From: Piscibacillus salipiscarius JCM 13188
GTDB taxonomy: Bacteria > Bacillota > Bacilli > Bacillales > Alkalibacillaceae
Assembly (NCBI RefSeq): GCF_001311865.1
Contig: NZ_BBCD01000006.1
Coordinates: 1-64,000 of the forward strand
Length of the DNA stretch: 64,000 nt
Direction: 5' to 3'
Each line of letters begins with the position of its first letter. The stretch's first letter is position 1. The notes under the pieces were generated by a model. That model searched no databases. It saw only the letters and a list, made by a program, of their open reading frames with translations, and was not told the DNA's origin. This document shows, piece by piece, positions 28,800-38,354 of this stretch. The position numbers and the translations under genes are program-made.

Positions 28800-29670
28800 A
28801 TGAACATTAGACCCGTTACACAACAAGAATACGAATTTATTAATGAATTGTGTGAATTAAGTTACCATAAACCTTCGCAATGGATTGGATATCCGAGGGT
28901 TGAGAGCGTGGATGTTTTAAAGGCTGAGGTTAGCGAATATAACAACACGGTTGATAACTGCGTTAAGGTAATTGAACATCAATTGAAACCTATTGGGTTT
29001 ACAGGTTATTTACATGAAGTTGGTGATGACGAAGCTTATATCATCGGACCCGTATTTCTAGAAACTTACCATACTATTAAAAAACGTCAAAGAAATACTA
29101 ACAAAACTTCAGATGGAGTCGCCTTTTAATCTATTAAGAATAACAACACCTTCAAATAATACCGTAACTAATGCTGCTATTGATGGGCTATGTTGGAAGC
29201 AAACTAGTCAGCAACTAGAAATGGTCTATGAATTAAACCAATATGAAAGTTCAGACCACCATCTAGATGTAAAACCCATAGAAGACCAACTGATTCCTGA
29301 TGTGGCAACACTTTTTGAAAACGTATTTAATTGGCACGAATCCCAAAATCAATTGAAGCATTATTTGAATGAGTTTGGAATGGATGCGGCTTGCATTTTC
29401 GAAGGAGAGAAGCTTAAAGGCGCGATCCTTTGGGATGCTGTTGAAGAGACTAACTTTGTTAGATTAGAAGATGTAGCCGTTGTGCCTGAAGCTAGACGAC
29501 AAGGTATTGCGACAAAATTGATTGAACACGTCATACAAGACGCATCTTCTCAATCAAAAGAGGATATATTTTTAGCCGTTGATTTAGATCACGTAAATGC
29601 AATTAAACTTTATGAAAAAATTGGATTCAAACGTAATATGATTAATGTTTCATATGAAATAAAGTCCTAG
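28800..29670 (+). CDS. GNAT family N-acetyltransferase, apparent frameshift
   Basis: About 289 residues joined. The C-terminal half has the acetyl-CoA loop RRQGIATKLIEHV and the NAIKLYEKIGF end motif of GNATs; the N-terminal half is a degenerate GNAT-like domain. Substrate unknown. One extra A near 29082-29087 shifts the frame between LETYHTIKN and VKEILTKLQ. GGAG four to five bases before ATG 28800. Confidence 0.78.
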
Positions 29671-29698
29671 ACCACCAAACACGTTCTAGGACTTTTTT
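29663..29698 (+). terminator. GNAT gene terminator
   Basis: AGTCCTAGA/TCTAGGACT stem followed by TTTTTTCT; its first arm overlaps the stop codon. Confidence 0.85.
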
Positions 29699-29701
29699 CT
29701 A

Positions 29702-30504
29702 TTAATAAACTTTCTTTCGAGTTAAGGCTTGATTTAATGTACTATACGATTCCATCTTTTCAAATCGAACACCTAGATTGACCATTGTTTGAGCAACCTC
29801 AGGACGAATTCCGACTAATACGGCGTGCGTTCCGACTAGCTCCATCGATTCAACTATTTTAAAAATGTGACTGGCTACCATTGTGTCAATAACTGGTACC
29901 GCTGATAAATCAATGAAAAGCTGAGATAAATCCTGGCGGTTCGCTTCTGAAAGGGCAGTATTAAGTAAGATCTCTGCTCGCTCAGTGTCCACATTACCAA
30001 CAACGGGTAACACTGCGGTTCCATTTCCTAATGGAACGACAGGTGCTGATAAGACTAAGAAATTGTCATGAGCTTCTTGAATTTTTGATTTATAAGAATC
30101 AATAAAAGCTGAAGTAAATGAGCGAATGCCTTCATCCATAAGCGGATCTAACCTATGTATTAAAGCAAAGACTGTTGATGCAGAGAAGTTTTGCTCTATG
30201 ACAAAAGATTCGACTTCGTTCCAAATAGTTAATCTTAAGAAAGCAACTCTATCTAACACACTGGATAATTCAGCTCCATTTTCAATAGCCCAGTGACCTG
30301 TATTTTGTCCCCACCTAGTCATTTCGTTAAGGCTATCATCATAAGCATGACAAGCTTTAGCAAAAAACCAACTAACTCGGCCCGAAGCTCTAGTGCTTCT
30401 GCTGTATCCTCTTCTTCAGATTTCATATTTCTGGCAATATTATACTTATTCTCCTCTAACATGTCTCCAACTTGGAGGACCTCTTGTTTAACCGATTGAG
30501 TCAT
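29702..30504 (-). CDS. RsbR-type STAS domain protein, apparent frameshift
   Basis: About 267 residues: N-terminal RsbR-like helical sensor segment followed by a C-terminal STAS domain with LFIDLSAVPVIDTMVASHIFKI, where the DT motif holds a candidate phosphoacceptor Thr. Such proteins build the stressosome that governs sigma-B activation. It is encoded alone, without rsbS or rsbT. A T missing near 30360-30366 splits the frame. GGTGG precedes ATG. Confidence 0.83.
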
Positions 30505-30557
30505 TCTTGTACCACCTTTAACTATGATTACTTAATTATAAACGAAATTTCCACAAT

Positions 30558-30593
30558 AGAAAATAGACGACCCATTCATGAGTCGTCTATTTT
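30558..30593. terminator. Terminator of the small membrane protein gene
   Basis: AATAGACGAC/GTCGTCTATT stem with T-rich flanks on both sides, directly after the stop at 30592. Confidence 0.8.
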
Positions 30594-30852
30594 ATTCTCC
30601 AGATGAATCGTGGCCACCTGAGTCACCACTACCAGATGAAGAATCACCCTCTACGTCTAGCTCTATATTAACATTTTCGCTTTCCTGCTGGTCATCACTT
30701 GATGTGTTAAACATCGGAAATACATAATAAATTAAGAAAAATAGAATTAGTACGGTGATGATTAGAATTGATATCCATTTTATAGCTGTCGCTCCTGTAC
30801 GATGCGGTTCTTCATGCCTTATACGTTGTTCTTCTCTTCTTTCATCAACCAT
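30592..30852 (-). CDS. Single-pass membrane protein of unknown function
   Basis: 86 residues: a charged cytoplasmic N-terminus (about 22 residues), one hydrophobic helix (about 24-47), then an acidic Ser/Gly-rich extracellular tail. AAAGGAGGGTTAAC precedes ATG. I recognise no family. Confidence 0.65.
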   Translation of the reverse strand: MVDERREEQRIRHEEPHRTGATAIKWISILIITVLILFFLIYYVFPMFNTSSDDQQESENVNIELDVEGDSSSGSGDSGGHDSSGE

Positions 30853-30987
30853 GTTAACCCTCCTTTTTGAGTGTTGTTAAACAGTTCCCCATTAATATTT
30901 TTTCTAAACATTTCGTAAAAGGAGTAAAGCACATTAGCCCAACTTTTTGAATACTTTAGCTATGAGGAATAAAGGAGGATTAGTAAT

Positions 30988-31441
30988 ATGAATTATCAAA
31001 AAACCCTAAAAACATTCTTACTATAAGAATGAGAGCTTTTTAGACCAACCAAAGATGAATTACCCCTATATAAACACTAACTCTAAACTTATGTCCCAGC
31101 AATTAGACCACCATAAGAAAAACATGTTCGATCTATGTCAAAAACATCATTTATATCTCGTACAAGTAGAAACAGTTGATGGTCAAACCTTTGAAGGGAT
31201 TGTTGATGAGTTTGACGAAGATGGCGTGACTTTGCTCGTACCTTCTGGGGAAAATGAACGCGGAGATGGCTTTGATGATGTTGGATTTGGGCCTGGTCCA
31301 GGATATGGTATGGGGTATGGTTATGGACCTGGGTTTGGTTCACCTTATGGGTACGGATACCCTAGGAGATTCCGCAGGTTCAGACGTTACCGCTATCCAT
31401 TTTTTAACTTAAACCGAATTTTCTTTCCATTCTTTTTCTAA
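30988..31441 (+). CDS. Sm-like N-terminus with Gly/Tyr-rich and Arg/Phe tail
   Basis: About 150 residues when the strong start at 30988 (AAAGGAGGATTAGTAAT) is joined to the main frame; an extra A near 31008-31012 separates them. After a polar leader comes HHLYLVQVETVDGQTFEGIVDEFDEDGV-like beta strands reminiscent of an Sm/LSM fold, then a Gly/Tyr/Pro-rich stretch of about 30 residues, an Arg-aromatic stretch (RRFRRFRRYRY) and a Phe-rich end. Such tails occur in spore-surface proteins; role unknown. Confidence 0.65.
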
Positions 31442-31464
31442 ACACATGGTAACAACCCATGCAA

Positions 31465-31508
31465 GCCCGCTGCTTCTATCATTTAATGATAAGAGGCAGC
31501 TTTTTATT
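31465..31508 (+). terminator. Terminator after the Gly/Tyr-rich protein gene
   Basis: GCTGC and TATCATT arms pair with ATGATA and GCAGC, then TTTTTATTT. Confidence 0.8.
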
Positions 31509-31586
31509 TAACAAGAGAAATCCCCATTCCAAAATTGGGCAAGCACTAGGTTGTCTGCCTATATTGATCCCTTAAGGAGGGAGATT

Positions 31587-32245
31587 ATGAATGATTTTAT
31601 TGTATATAAAGCAATTGGCGATTCACTAACAGTTGGAATTGGTAATTACTTCTCAAAAGGCTTCGTCAATCGCTATGCCCAAAGAGCTGTTGAAACACTA
31701 CAAGTTCCAGTTCGTACAGAGGTTTTTGCTAAAATAAAATAACAAGCGGAGACTTATTATATAGAATACAAGACGAAAAAGTTCAATCACGACTCATGAC
31801 GGCAAACATCATAACTATTACTGCAGGAGGAAACGATTTACTTCAGGCTAACAGAACATTTATGTATACCTATGACCCAAGCGTTTTTGATGAAGTAACA
31901 GTAGAGTTTTACCAAAACATGGCATCGATCCTATCAGAAATACATTACTTAAAATCACTGCATCCTACTCCTTATATGATACGACTAATCGGTCTTTATA
32001 ATCCCTTTCCACACCTTTCATATAGTGATTTCTGGGTGCAACGGTTTAATAACATTTTGTTATCTTTCAGAGATGAACGCACGCAATTTGTTGATATTTA
32101 TTCTTACTTCATATATGGCGGGGAGCACTTATTTAATTTTGGCAGGCTTCACCCGAACAAGTACGGGTATGAAGTTATCGCAGAAGCAACGGCCTCGTGT
32201 GGGTTTGAACCACTTAAACAGGAAATCGAATCTAATCAAAATGAA
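31587..32245 (+). CDS. SGNH/GDSL-family hydrolase, apparent frameshifts
   Basis: About 220 residues. Block I GDSLTVGIGNYF (Ser nucleophile), block III TITAGGNDLLQ (GxND) and block V GRLHPNKYGYEVIA (DxxH-like, His) define an SGNH esterase/lipase similar to Bacillus spore-associated GDSL proteins. No signal peptide. One A missing near 31733 splits it. The end is uncertain: the frame runs through the terminator, and one more A near 32240 would give a TGA at about 32243-32245. AAGGAGG six bases before ATG. Confidence 0.8.
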
Positions 32246-32279
32246 AACTCCACGGCCGAACTAAGCCGAGGAGTTTTCT
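32244..32279. terminator. Bidirectional terminator
   Basis: AAAACTCC and CGGC arms pair with GCCG and GGAGTTTT between the convergent GDSL and DsbA-like genes. Confidence 0.8.
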
Positions 32280-32985
32280 TACGATTGACAAGAACCATCG
32301 TCACAGTATTCAGTTTTAGCTTGGTTATTGAGAACTTGAATTTTTGGCTGTTTTTTCTCTTCTTCGTGTACTTTTGATAATACATCTAAAAATACGTCAG
32401 TCGGCTGCGCCCCAGATACTGCGTATTTTTCATTGAATACGAAGAAAGGAACTCCTTGAACTCCAATTTGAGATGCGTCATGCTGATCTGCTTGAACCTT
32501 TCGTTTATACTTAGCTGATTCTGCAATTTCAAGCGCCTCTACTCGGTTTAAACGACCTCTTCGGCTAAATCCACTAGCACCTGATGATCTCCTACATCTT
32601 TACCTTCTGTAAAATAAGCACGCATTAAGCGTTCCATCATGTCATACATTTTACCTTGCTGATTAGCAAAATGGCTTAATCGATGAGCATCTTCAGTGTT
32701 AGTAGGAATAACCTGATCAAAGTTAAAGTCCAAACCTACTGTTTTCGCTTGTTCAGCCATTTGATCATTCATCCGTTTTCCTTCTTCATATGGCACACCA
32801 TACTTAGTTGCTAACATTTCATGAATATCTGAATGACCACCTTTTTCAGCATTAGGGTCTAATTGATAACTTCTAAAATGAATTTGAATATTTTCCTGTC
32901 CAAATTGTTTCATGGCTTCTTCAAGACGTCTTTTGCCGATATAACAAAACGGGCATACAACGTCTGACCAAATTTCAATCTTCAT
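32279..32985 (-). CDS. DsbA family oxidoreductase, FrnE-like, apparent frameshift
   Basis: About 235 residues. Thioredoxin-fold start IEIWSDVVCPFCYIGKRR with a CPFC redox motif, helical insert, and cis-Pro segment GVQGVPFFVF. Cytoplasmic, no signal peptide, as in FrnE/2-hydroxychromene isomerase-type DsbA proteins. A G missing near 32553 shifts the frame after LVDLAEEV. The C-terminus ends with a Cys-containing CDDGSC. Start ATG 32985 has GGAGG seven bases upstream. Confidence 0.83.
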
Positions 32986-33055
32986 ATGACGACCTCCAAC
33001 ATTTTGCATCAGGGTCATTATTATATATTTCAATCTGAATTTCAATCAATGTGCT

Positions 33056-33202
33056 TTATTTCGAATTAATATGTCTCGAATCGTTCTCCTTAAGGTTTAA
33101 TGCTTTTTTCCGATGAACAAACAATCGATTAAGCCCCTTATATAATAAGAATGCGGCTGCCATAAGTACCATTAAGGTTACAACATACATCATCATTTCC
33201 AC
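33056..33202 (-). CDS. Small single-pass membrane protein
   Basis: 48 residues from a GTG start with AGAGGTGATTTGCG upstream: MEMMMYVVTLMVLMAAAFLL begins a hydrophobic helix, followed by a basic, polar tail. No family recognised. Isolated between the DsbA-like and DUF779 genes. Confidence 0.5.
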   Translation of the reverse strand: MEMMMYVVTLMVLMAAAFLLYKGLNRLFVHRKKALNLKENDSRHINSK

Positions 33203-33339
33203 CGCAAATCACCTCTTTTTGTACCTTATTCATAATATTGTACGTATGTAATCTTATAATTGCAAAACTATTGACTCGGGAGGATAAGCCCCTTTTTTGA
33301 AATCATAGATGATTTGCCAGGACTCTTGGTAGAAAATAA

Positions 33340-33370
33340 AAAACCTGACCCTTCATTAAGGATCAGGTTA
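33340..33370 (-). terminator. DUF779 gene terminator
   Basis: AACCTGAtCCTT/AAGGgTCAGGTT stem followed by TTTTTTATT on the minus strand. Confidence 0.82.
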
Positions 33371-33729
33371 AGACTCAGATTGTAGTTCTTTATTTTCTTC
33401 TTCTGTAAATGCTCTTGAACGGGTAAGGAACCGTTTACCTTCAACACCTTCTAATGAAAACATGCCGCCTCTACCATCAACCACATCTATTATGAGCTGC
33501 GTATGCTTCCAATATTCAAACTGGTTTCGGTGAATGTAAAATGGTGCTCCACCTATTTCACCCAAATAAACATCTTGATCACCAACAATGAGGTCGCCAT
33601 CAGGGTAGCACATGGGTGAGCTGCCATCACAGCATCCGCCAGACTGGTGAAACATGATCGGGCCATGTTTTCCTTTCAATTTTCTATTAGTTCTAAGGCA
33701 GCATCCGTTGCGGTTACTCGTTGAACCAT
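33368..33729 (-). CDS. DUF779 family protein, apparent frameshift
   Basis: About 120 residues with the DUF779 pattern: GPIMFHQSGGCCDGSSPMC near the N-terminus (several Cys) and a C-terminal MFSLEGVEGKRFLTRSR. Genes of this family commonly follow an acetaldehyde-type aldehyde dehydrogenase, as here; its exact role is unclear. One A missing near 33675-33682 separates the first 18 residues. A terminator at 33750-33779 stands between it and the dehydrogenase gene. Confidence 0.82.
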
Positions 33730-33749
33730 TTTATCCCGCCTTTCTTTTG

Positions 33750-33779
33750 AAAAAAGGAAGCCCATTCAAGAGGCTTCCC
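33750..33779 (-). terminator. Terminator after the aldehyde dehydrogenase gene
   Basis: GGAAGCC/GGCTTCC arms with a 9-base loop, then TTTTTTC on the minus strand. Confidence 0.8.
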
Positions 33780-33803
33780 CTTTACTATTATATTCGTTCA
33801 GCC

Positions 33804-35324
33804 TTAGAAAAATCCTAATTTCTGAGGGCTGTAGCTAACCAGTAAGTTCTTCGTTTGCTGATAATGACTTAACATCATCTTATGGTTTTCACGGCCAACA
33901 CCTGACATCTTGTAACCACCAAATGCTGCGTGTGCTGGATAGTCATGGTAGCAGTTTGTCCAAACACGGCCAGCCTGAATACCACGGCCAAAACGATAAG
34001 CTTTATTAATGTCACGTGTCCATACGCCAGCGCCTAAACCATAAAGTGTGTCATTGGCGATTTCCATAGCCTCGGCATCGTCTTTAAACGTTGTGACAGA
34101 CAATACTGGACCAAAGATTTCTTCCTGGAAAATTCGCATTTTATTATGTCCTTTAAATACTGTTGGCTTAACGTAGTAACCATCTTTCATGTCACCTTCT
34201 TGTATGTTTTGCTCACCACCGATTAAACACTCAGCACCTTCTTGCTTACCGATATCTAAGTAAGATAAGATTTTCTCTAATTGTTCGCTTGATGCTTGAG
34301 CTCCCATCATCGTATTAGGATCTAACGGGTTTCCTGTATTAATTTCTGCAACACGCTTTAATGCACGCTCCATAAATTCATCGTAAATATCCTCATGGAC
34401 TAGTGCACGAGACGGACACGTACAAACCTCACCTTGGTTAAGCGCAAACATAACCAGGCCTTCTATCGCTTTATCTAAGAAATCATCATCCTGATCCATC
34501 ACATCTTTAAAGAAAATGTTTGGTGATTTTCCACCTAATTCAAGTGTTACTGGGATTAAGTTTTGTGACGCATACTGCATAATTAAACGTCCTGTGGTCG
34601 TTTCACCTGTAAAGGCAACTTTATCAACCCGAGGATTTTGGGCTAGAGGTTTACCCGTTTCTAGGCCAAAACCATTGACGATATTAAGGACACCTGCAGG
34701 AACTAAGTCTTCTATTAATTCCATTAAGACTAAAATAGATGAAGGTGTTTGTTCAGCTGGCTTTAATACGACACAGTTGCCAGTGGCCAACGCTGGAGCT
34801 AATTTCCACGTTGCCATAAGTAACGGGAAGTTCCATGGAATAATTTGTCCTACTACTCCTATTGGCTCATGAAAGTGGTATGCCACTGTATCATTATTAA
34901 TCTCACCAAGAGACCCTTCTTGTGCTCGAATAGCGCCAGCAAAATATCTGAAGTGGTCCACTGCAAGAGGCAAGTCTGCATTGAGAGTTTCACGAACTGA
35001 TTTCCCGTTCTCCCATGTTTCTGCAACCGCAAGCATTTCTAAATTCTCTTCGATACGATCAGCAATTTTATTTAGCATATTCGCACGTTCTGCAACAGAT
35101 GTCTTGCTCCATTCTTCCTTAGCTGCATGTGCTGCATCTAATGCTAGCTCAACGTCCTCTTTTGTCGAACGAGGAATTTCAGTAAAAGTCTTACCTGTTA
35201 CAGGCGTTACATTTTCAAAGTACTGACCATTAACAGGTGGTGTCCACTTCCCACCAATATAGTTTTCATAACGGTCCTTAAAATTTACAACAGCTCCATC
35301 TGTGTTTGGAAAAGCATACGTCAT
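33804..35324 (-). CDS. Acetaldehyde-type NAD-dependent aldehyde dehydrogenase
   Basis: Intact 506-residue aldehyde dehydrogenase: [30 protein letters not shown] (Glu) and [11 protein letters not shown] (Cys). The last motif, with CTC, and the DUF779 neighbour place it with AcoD/AldA-type acetaldehyde dehydrogenases. ATG 35324 favoured over 35327 by spacing to GGGAGG. A near-consensus cre lies 46 bases upstream, suggesting CcpA control. Confidence 0.88.
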   Translation of the reverse strand: MTYAFPNTDGAVVNFKDRYENYIGGKWTPPVNGQYFENVTPVTGKTFTEIPRSTKEDVELALDAAHAAKEEWSKTSVAERANMLNKIADRIEENLEMLAVAETWENGKSVRETLNADLPLAVDHFRYFAGAIRAQEGSLGEINNDTVAYHFHEPIGVVGQIIPWNFPLLMATWKLAPALATGNCVVLKPAEQTPSSILVLMELIEDLVPAGVLNIVNGFGLETGKPLAQNPRVDKVAFTGETTTGRLIMQYASQNLIPVTLELGGKSPNIFFKDVMDQDDDFLDKAIEGLVMFALNQGEVCTCPSRALVHEDIYDEFMERALKRVAEINTGNPLDPNTMMGAQASSEQLEKILSYLDIGKQEGAECLIGGEQNIQEGDMKDGYYVKPTVFKGHNKMRIFQEEIFGPVLSVTTFKDDAEAMEIANDTLYGLGAGVWTRDINKAYRFGRGIQAGRVWTNCYHDYPAHAAFGGYKMSGVGRENHKMMLSHYQQTKNLLVSYSPQKLGFF

Positions 35325-35370
35325 CATTATTCCTCCCTTTTTAGTATCAAAGACTAACCCTCAACACAAA

Positions 35371-35384
35371 TGTATGCGCTTTCA
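35371..35384. promoter_or_regulatory. cre-like CcpA site upstream of the aldehyde dehydrogenase
   Basis: TGTATGCGCTTTCA matches TGWAANCGNTNWCA at 13 of 14 positions. Confidence 0.65.
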
Positions 35385-35565
35385 ATATTTATGTATTTTA
35401 TGACAGAGTTAGACTTCTTTCTCACTATTTTAACAAAACTTAACTAAAAATTCAAAATTTTTAGTTTAATAATAGAACAAGCTTGTCCTACTAATTATAC
35501 TTATGCTTCAACTCTTGAACTATGACTTTTTATCGGTAAGTCTACTAGATTAGTAATAAATTGTT

Positions 35566-35699
35566 TTAGGGCATTTCCTCCTATTAATGGGCCTTAGTTT
35601 CTCATGTTTGGTCCTTTAATTGAATGCAATGGTCCCTTTTTAGAAAAGTATGGTCTTTAAAGGTAGTTTTTTAGGCCTAGAATTTAGAATAATAGTCCT
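35566..35699. repeat. 21-bp tandem array F (7 units, core TGGTCCTTT)
   Basis: Units start at 35566, 35587, 35608, 35629, 35650, 35671 and 35692, all exactly 21 bp apart: TAGGGCAT, TGGGCCTT, TGGTCCTT, TGGTCCCT, TGGTCTTT, TAGGCCTA, TAGTCCTT. It begins six bases beyond the terminator of the peroxiredoxin-like gene (minus-strand sense). The remaining 180 bases up to the aldehyde dehydrogenase promoter are AT-rich without visible features. Confidence 0.85.
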
Positions 35700-35704
35700 T
35701 TGTA

Positions 35705-35733
35705 ATAAAAAAAGCTGACCTCACGTCAGCTTT
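35705..35733 (-). terminator. Terminator of the peroxiredoxin-like gene
   Basis: AAAAGCTGAC/GTCAGCTTTT stem followed by TTTATTAC on the minus strand; overlaps the stop codon. Confidence 0.85.
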
Positions 35734-36277
35734 TGATTACGTTCAATATTTTACTTATCTTTGCATGTTTTTCCGGGGATTCATCTAGATGTTTCCACAA
35801 CAAATCTCCGTTCTCATCAAAAATAAGAGTTGCTCCTTGAATGTAGACATCTTGACTGGTCATAGATTTCTTCACAAACTTAGCCTGTTTTTCATCTTTA
35901 GGAATGATGTTTTTAAGCCTCCGAGTAATCACGCCTAAGGCTACTTTTGATAGTAATATAATCTTTGCTGGTCTTTTCGCTTTAATCGCTTTAAATGCTT
36001 GTCGGTCGGGATCGCCTACAATTTCAAATGGATACGGACCAAATGCATCTAGGAACTGTTTAATAAACGATGCCTTTGATGGTGCAACGGCGACAATCTG
36101 ATAACCTTCACTTTCAATTTCTTCATACTGCTCACGCAACTGCGCGAGTAATTGGCGGCAAATTGGTCAACCAAGGTGACGTGTGAATACTAAGATAGTC
36201 TTTTCGTTTCGGATTAACTCGTTAAGTGTCGTTGTTCCGTTTTGAGTTTGAACCTCATAGTTAAGCTCCAATAACAT
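35726..36277 (-). CDS. Peroxiredoxin-like (AhpC-TSA_2) protein with TGA at the active-site Cys: candidate selenoprotein
   Basis: 183 residues if TGA is read. Thioredoxin-fold, Prx-like2 family pattern: ILVFTRHLG-x-PIC, then IVAVAPSKASF, PFEIVGDPDRQAFKA. The residue x, position 37, is TGA at 36169-36167, exactly where relatives have the first Cys of CPxC; Cys40 completes a UxxC motif. Frame is identical on both sides, so no indel can explain it. A 7-bp hairpin with AGUU loop starts 18 nt after TGA. ATG 36277 (GGGAGGGGC upstream) overlaps the end of the Bcr/CflA gene by 17 bases. Otherwise a substitution from TGT/TGC would be needed. Confidence 0.7.
36131..36148 (-). promoter_or_regulatory. SECIS-like hairpin in the coding sequence
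   Basis: CUCGCGC-AGUU-GCGUGAG: seven consecutive pairs (one G-U) and a four-base loop with G at position 2. Loop lies about 25-28 nt after the UGA, within the usual bacterial SECIS range. Confidence 0.45.
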
Positions 36278-37463
36278 GCCCCTCCCTTGTTTTCACTAAT
36301 AATATATAACTTAGCACAATTAACAGCTGACTGACGAGGATGATCGTTGCTAGTGGTAAAATCGTGCTTGTTCCAAATACACCTACAATTGGTGCGACAG
36401 TGGCTCCGAACACGAACTGGAATAAGCCAAGTAGAGCCGATGCACTTCCTGCGTTCCGATCTTGCGTCTGCATCGCTAAAGATAAGCTCGTTGGGTTCAT
36501 CATACCTGTACTTGATGTAATGAAAAATAAACCGATAATTACAAATATAAGTCCCCCGTCAAAAATGCGGCCGAAACGAGTGTCGTACCACCTGTTAATG
36601 CCACTAAAAACCCAATAACTAAAAGCTTTTCTTCATGCACTCGGTCTGATAGCCTACCAACAACTTGACTCATGGTGATAAACCCTAGTGCATTTAATCC
36701 AAAAATCATAGAGTAAGCTTGCGGGGACAACGCAAAAATGTCCTGCAAAATAAATGATGACCCTGAAATGTAAGAGAACATGGCTGCAGCCGCAAAGCCT
36801 TGTATAAACGCAAAACCCATGTAACGGCGATGCTTCATTAACTTCACAAAAACCTCAACGGTACTCCTAAGGCCGCCTTCAGAACGTTCCTTTACAGGCA
36901 ATGATTCCTTTAATTTTATGATTGCGAGTGCCGTTAATATGATCCCAGCAACTGATAGAATAGCAAATAAGCCTCTCCAACTAGTAAATAATAAAATTTG
37001 TCCACCAATCATGGGTGCTAAGATAGGCGCCAAACCCATTACTAAAACTAATAAAGAAAACATTTTTCGTTAATTCAGATCCCGAATATAAATCACGAAT
37101 AATCGAACGAGATATAACAATCCCACCAGCACCTGAGAATCCTTGAACAAACCTGGCCGCAACAAGCACCCAAATGTTAGGTGCAATCGCACAAACAACT
37201 GATGCTATGACATATATTCCTATGGCAATGATGAGCGGCTTTTTCCTTCCAAAAATGTCACTAAGTGCCCCAATGACAAGCTGTCCGAATGCAATTCCAA
37301 GCAAGCTTGTGGTTAAACTTAACTGAACTAATGACGGTTCAGTTTTTAACCCTTCTGCTAATTTAGGAAAAGCAGGTAAATATAAATCTATCGTTAACGG
37401 AACAAGCGCCGTAAATGCACCTAATAACAGAATTAGTCTCAAGTGAGAAGATCTTGATGCCAT
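36261..37463 (-). CDS. Bcr/CflA family drug efflux MFS transporter, apparent frameshifts
   Basis: About 400 residues, twelve helices. N-terminal LVPLTIDLYLPAFPKLA and GALSDIFGRKKPLI (motif A), RFVQGFSGAGGIVISRSIIRDL are hallmarks of the Bcr/CflA (bicyclomycin, chloramphenicol) group. Proton-driven export from the cytoplasm; substrate unknown. Frame breaks near 37060 and 36505-36540. GAGAGGTG precedes ATG 37463. Its end overlaps the start of the peroxiredoxin-like gene. Confidence 0.85.
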
Positions 37464-37557
37464 GAATTACACCTCTCTTTTATTGTCATAACGCTTATCC
37501 TATAACATTTTAAAATAAATTTAAAGTTTACTGTTTACTTTTAAAAACGAGGTGTAT

Positions 37558-37585
37558 ATACTGTGTATATAGATATAAACAGTAT
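37558..37585 (+). promoter_or_regulatory. Inverted-repeat operator of the GntR-ABC operon
   Basis: ATACTGT, 14-base spacer, ACAGTAT, 27 bases before the first permease gene. Long-spaced inverted repeats of this kind are typical of YtrA-subfamily GntR repressors; one is encoded in the operon at 39090. Confidence 0.6.
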
Positions 37586-37611
37586 AACAGCCTGAGGATG
37601 TGAAAGAAATT

Positions 37612-38352
37612 ATGTGGCAAAAGGCGCTAGATTTAGCATTATTTGAATGGAAAATCAAATTGACCAACAGGTTATTAATACAATTTATTACATTAATCAC
37701 GCTTTTCGTTTATATGATAACCGTATTTAATGATGCACACTTTGAAGAACCAATACTAATATTCGAAATGTTGTTCATAGCATTTCTACTTTTGGGATAC
37801 GGTTGGTCTACACCGATGGAATTTCAACTCCAAAGAATTAACGAAAATCATTATGCCTCTCCGGTGTTATTTATGTTACAGAATTTACCGATCAATAAAA
37901 GTACATTAATTAGAAGCCGCTTCTTATTATTTTATTTAAACTTAGCACCATTACTTATATTATTGTTCATACTATTTTATATTTCACCTGCGATTAGAAA
38001 CGTTATGACACCTTATTCTTATTTTGTATTTTCCTTATTTTGGATTAGTTTTTCACTAAGTTTCGGCTCTTTTTTACCTGCGAGTGATATAAGAACTCGG
38101 CAGATGACCCAAGGAAAACTTCTATTCTATATCTTTAGTTTTATAGTATTCATTTCATTGATTACTCAACTTGGAGATTTCGTTTATGGAGGAAGTTTTA
38201 TAAACTTAATTATCTATTTATCCAATCATGATCCATTTTGGTTAGCCTTATTTTCAATCACACTTATTCCATTAACTTTAGTTTTTGGGTTAAATATCTT
38301 CAAAAGAAAATATCAAAAGAAGACTATGACTTATCTTAATAAGGAGGATTAA
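37612..38352 (+). CDS. ABC transporter membrane subunit, first of tandem pair
   Basis: About 246 residues with six hydrophobic segments. No soluble domain. It is homologous to the next gene: both start MW(Q/K)(K/E)A..LALFEWKI, and share YASPV.FML..LPI..STLI(R/K)SRF and PASD. I take ATG 37612 by comparison with the paralogue, although a GTG at 37600 is closer to GAGG. Probably the permease partner of the YtrB-like ATPase at 39478. Confidence 0.7.
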   Translation: MWQKALDLALFEWKIKLTNRLLIQFITLITLFVYMITVFNDAHFEEPILIFEMLFIAFLLLGYGWSTPMEFQLQRINENHYASPVLFMLQNLPINKSTLIRSRFLLFYLNLAPLLILLFILFYISPAIRNVMTPYSYFVFSLFWISFSLSFGSFLPASDIRTRQMTQGKLLFYIFSFIVFISLITQLGDFVYGGSFINLIIYLSNHDPFWLALFSITLIPLTLVFGLNIFKRKYQKKTMTYLNKED

Positions 38353-38354
38353 AT

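Noticed and set aside
30988-31026. A 12-codon leader ORF before the Gly/Tyr-rich gene
   Set aside because: One base change joins it to the main frame, and it holds the only good ribosome binding site.
32246-32377. C-terminal extension of the GDSL hydrolase through the terminator
   Set aside because: It would encode the antisense of the DsbA-like gene end; a homopolymer error explains the lost stop.
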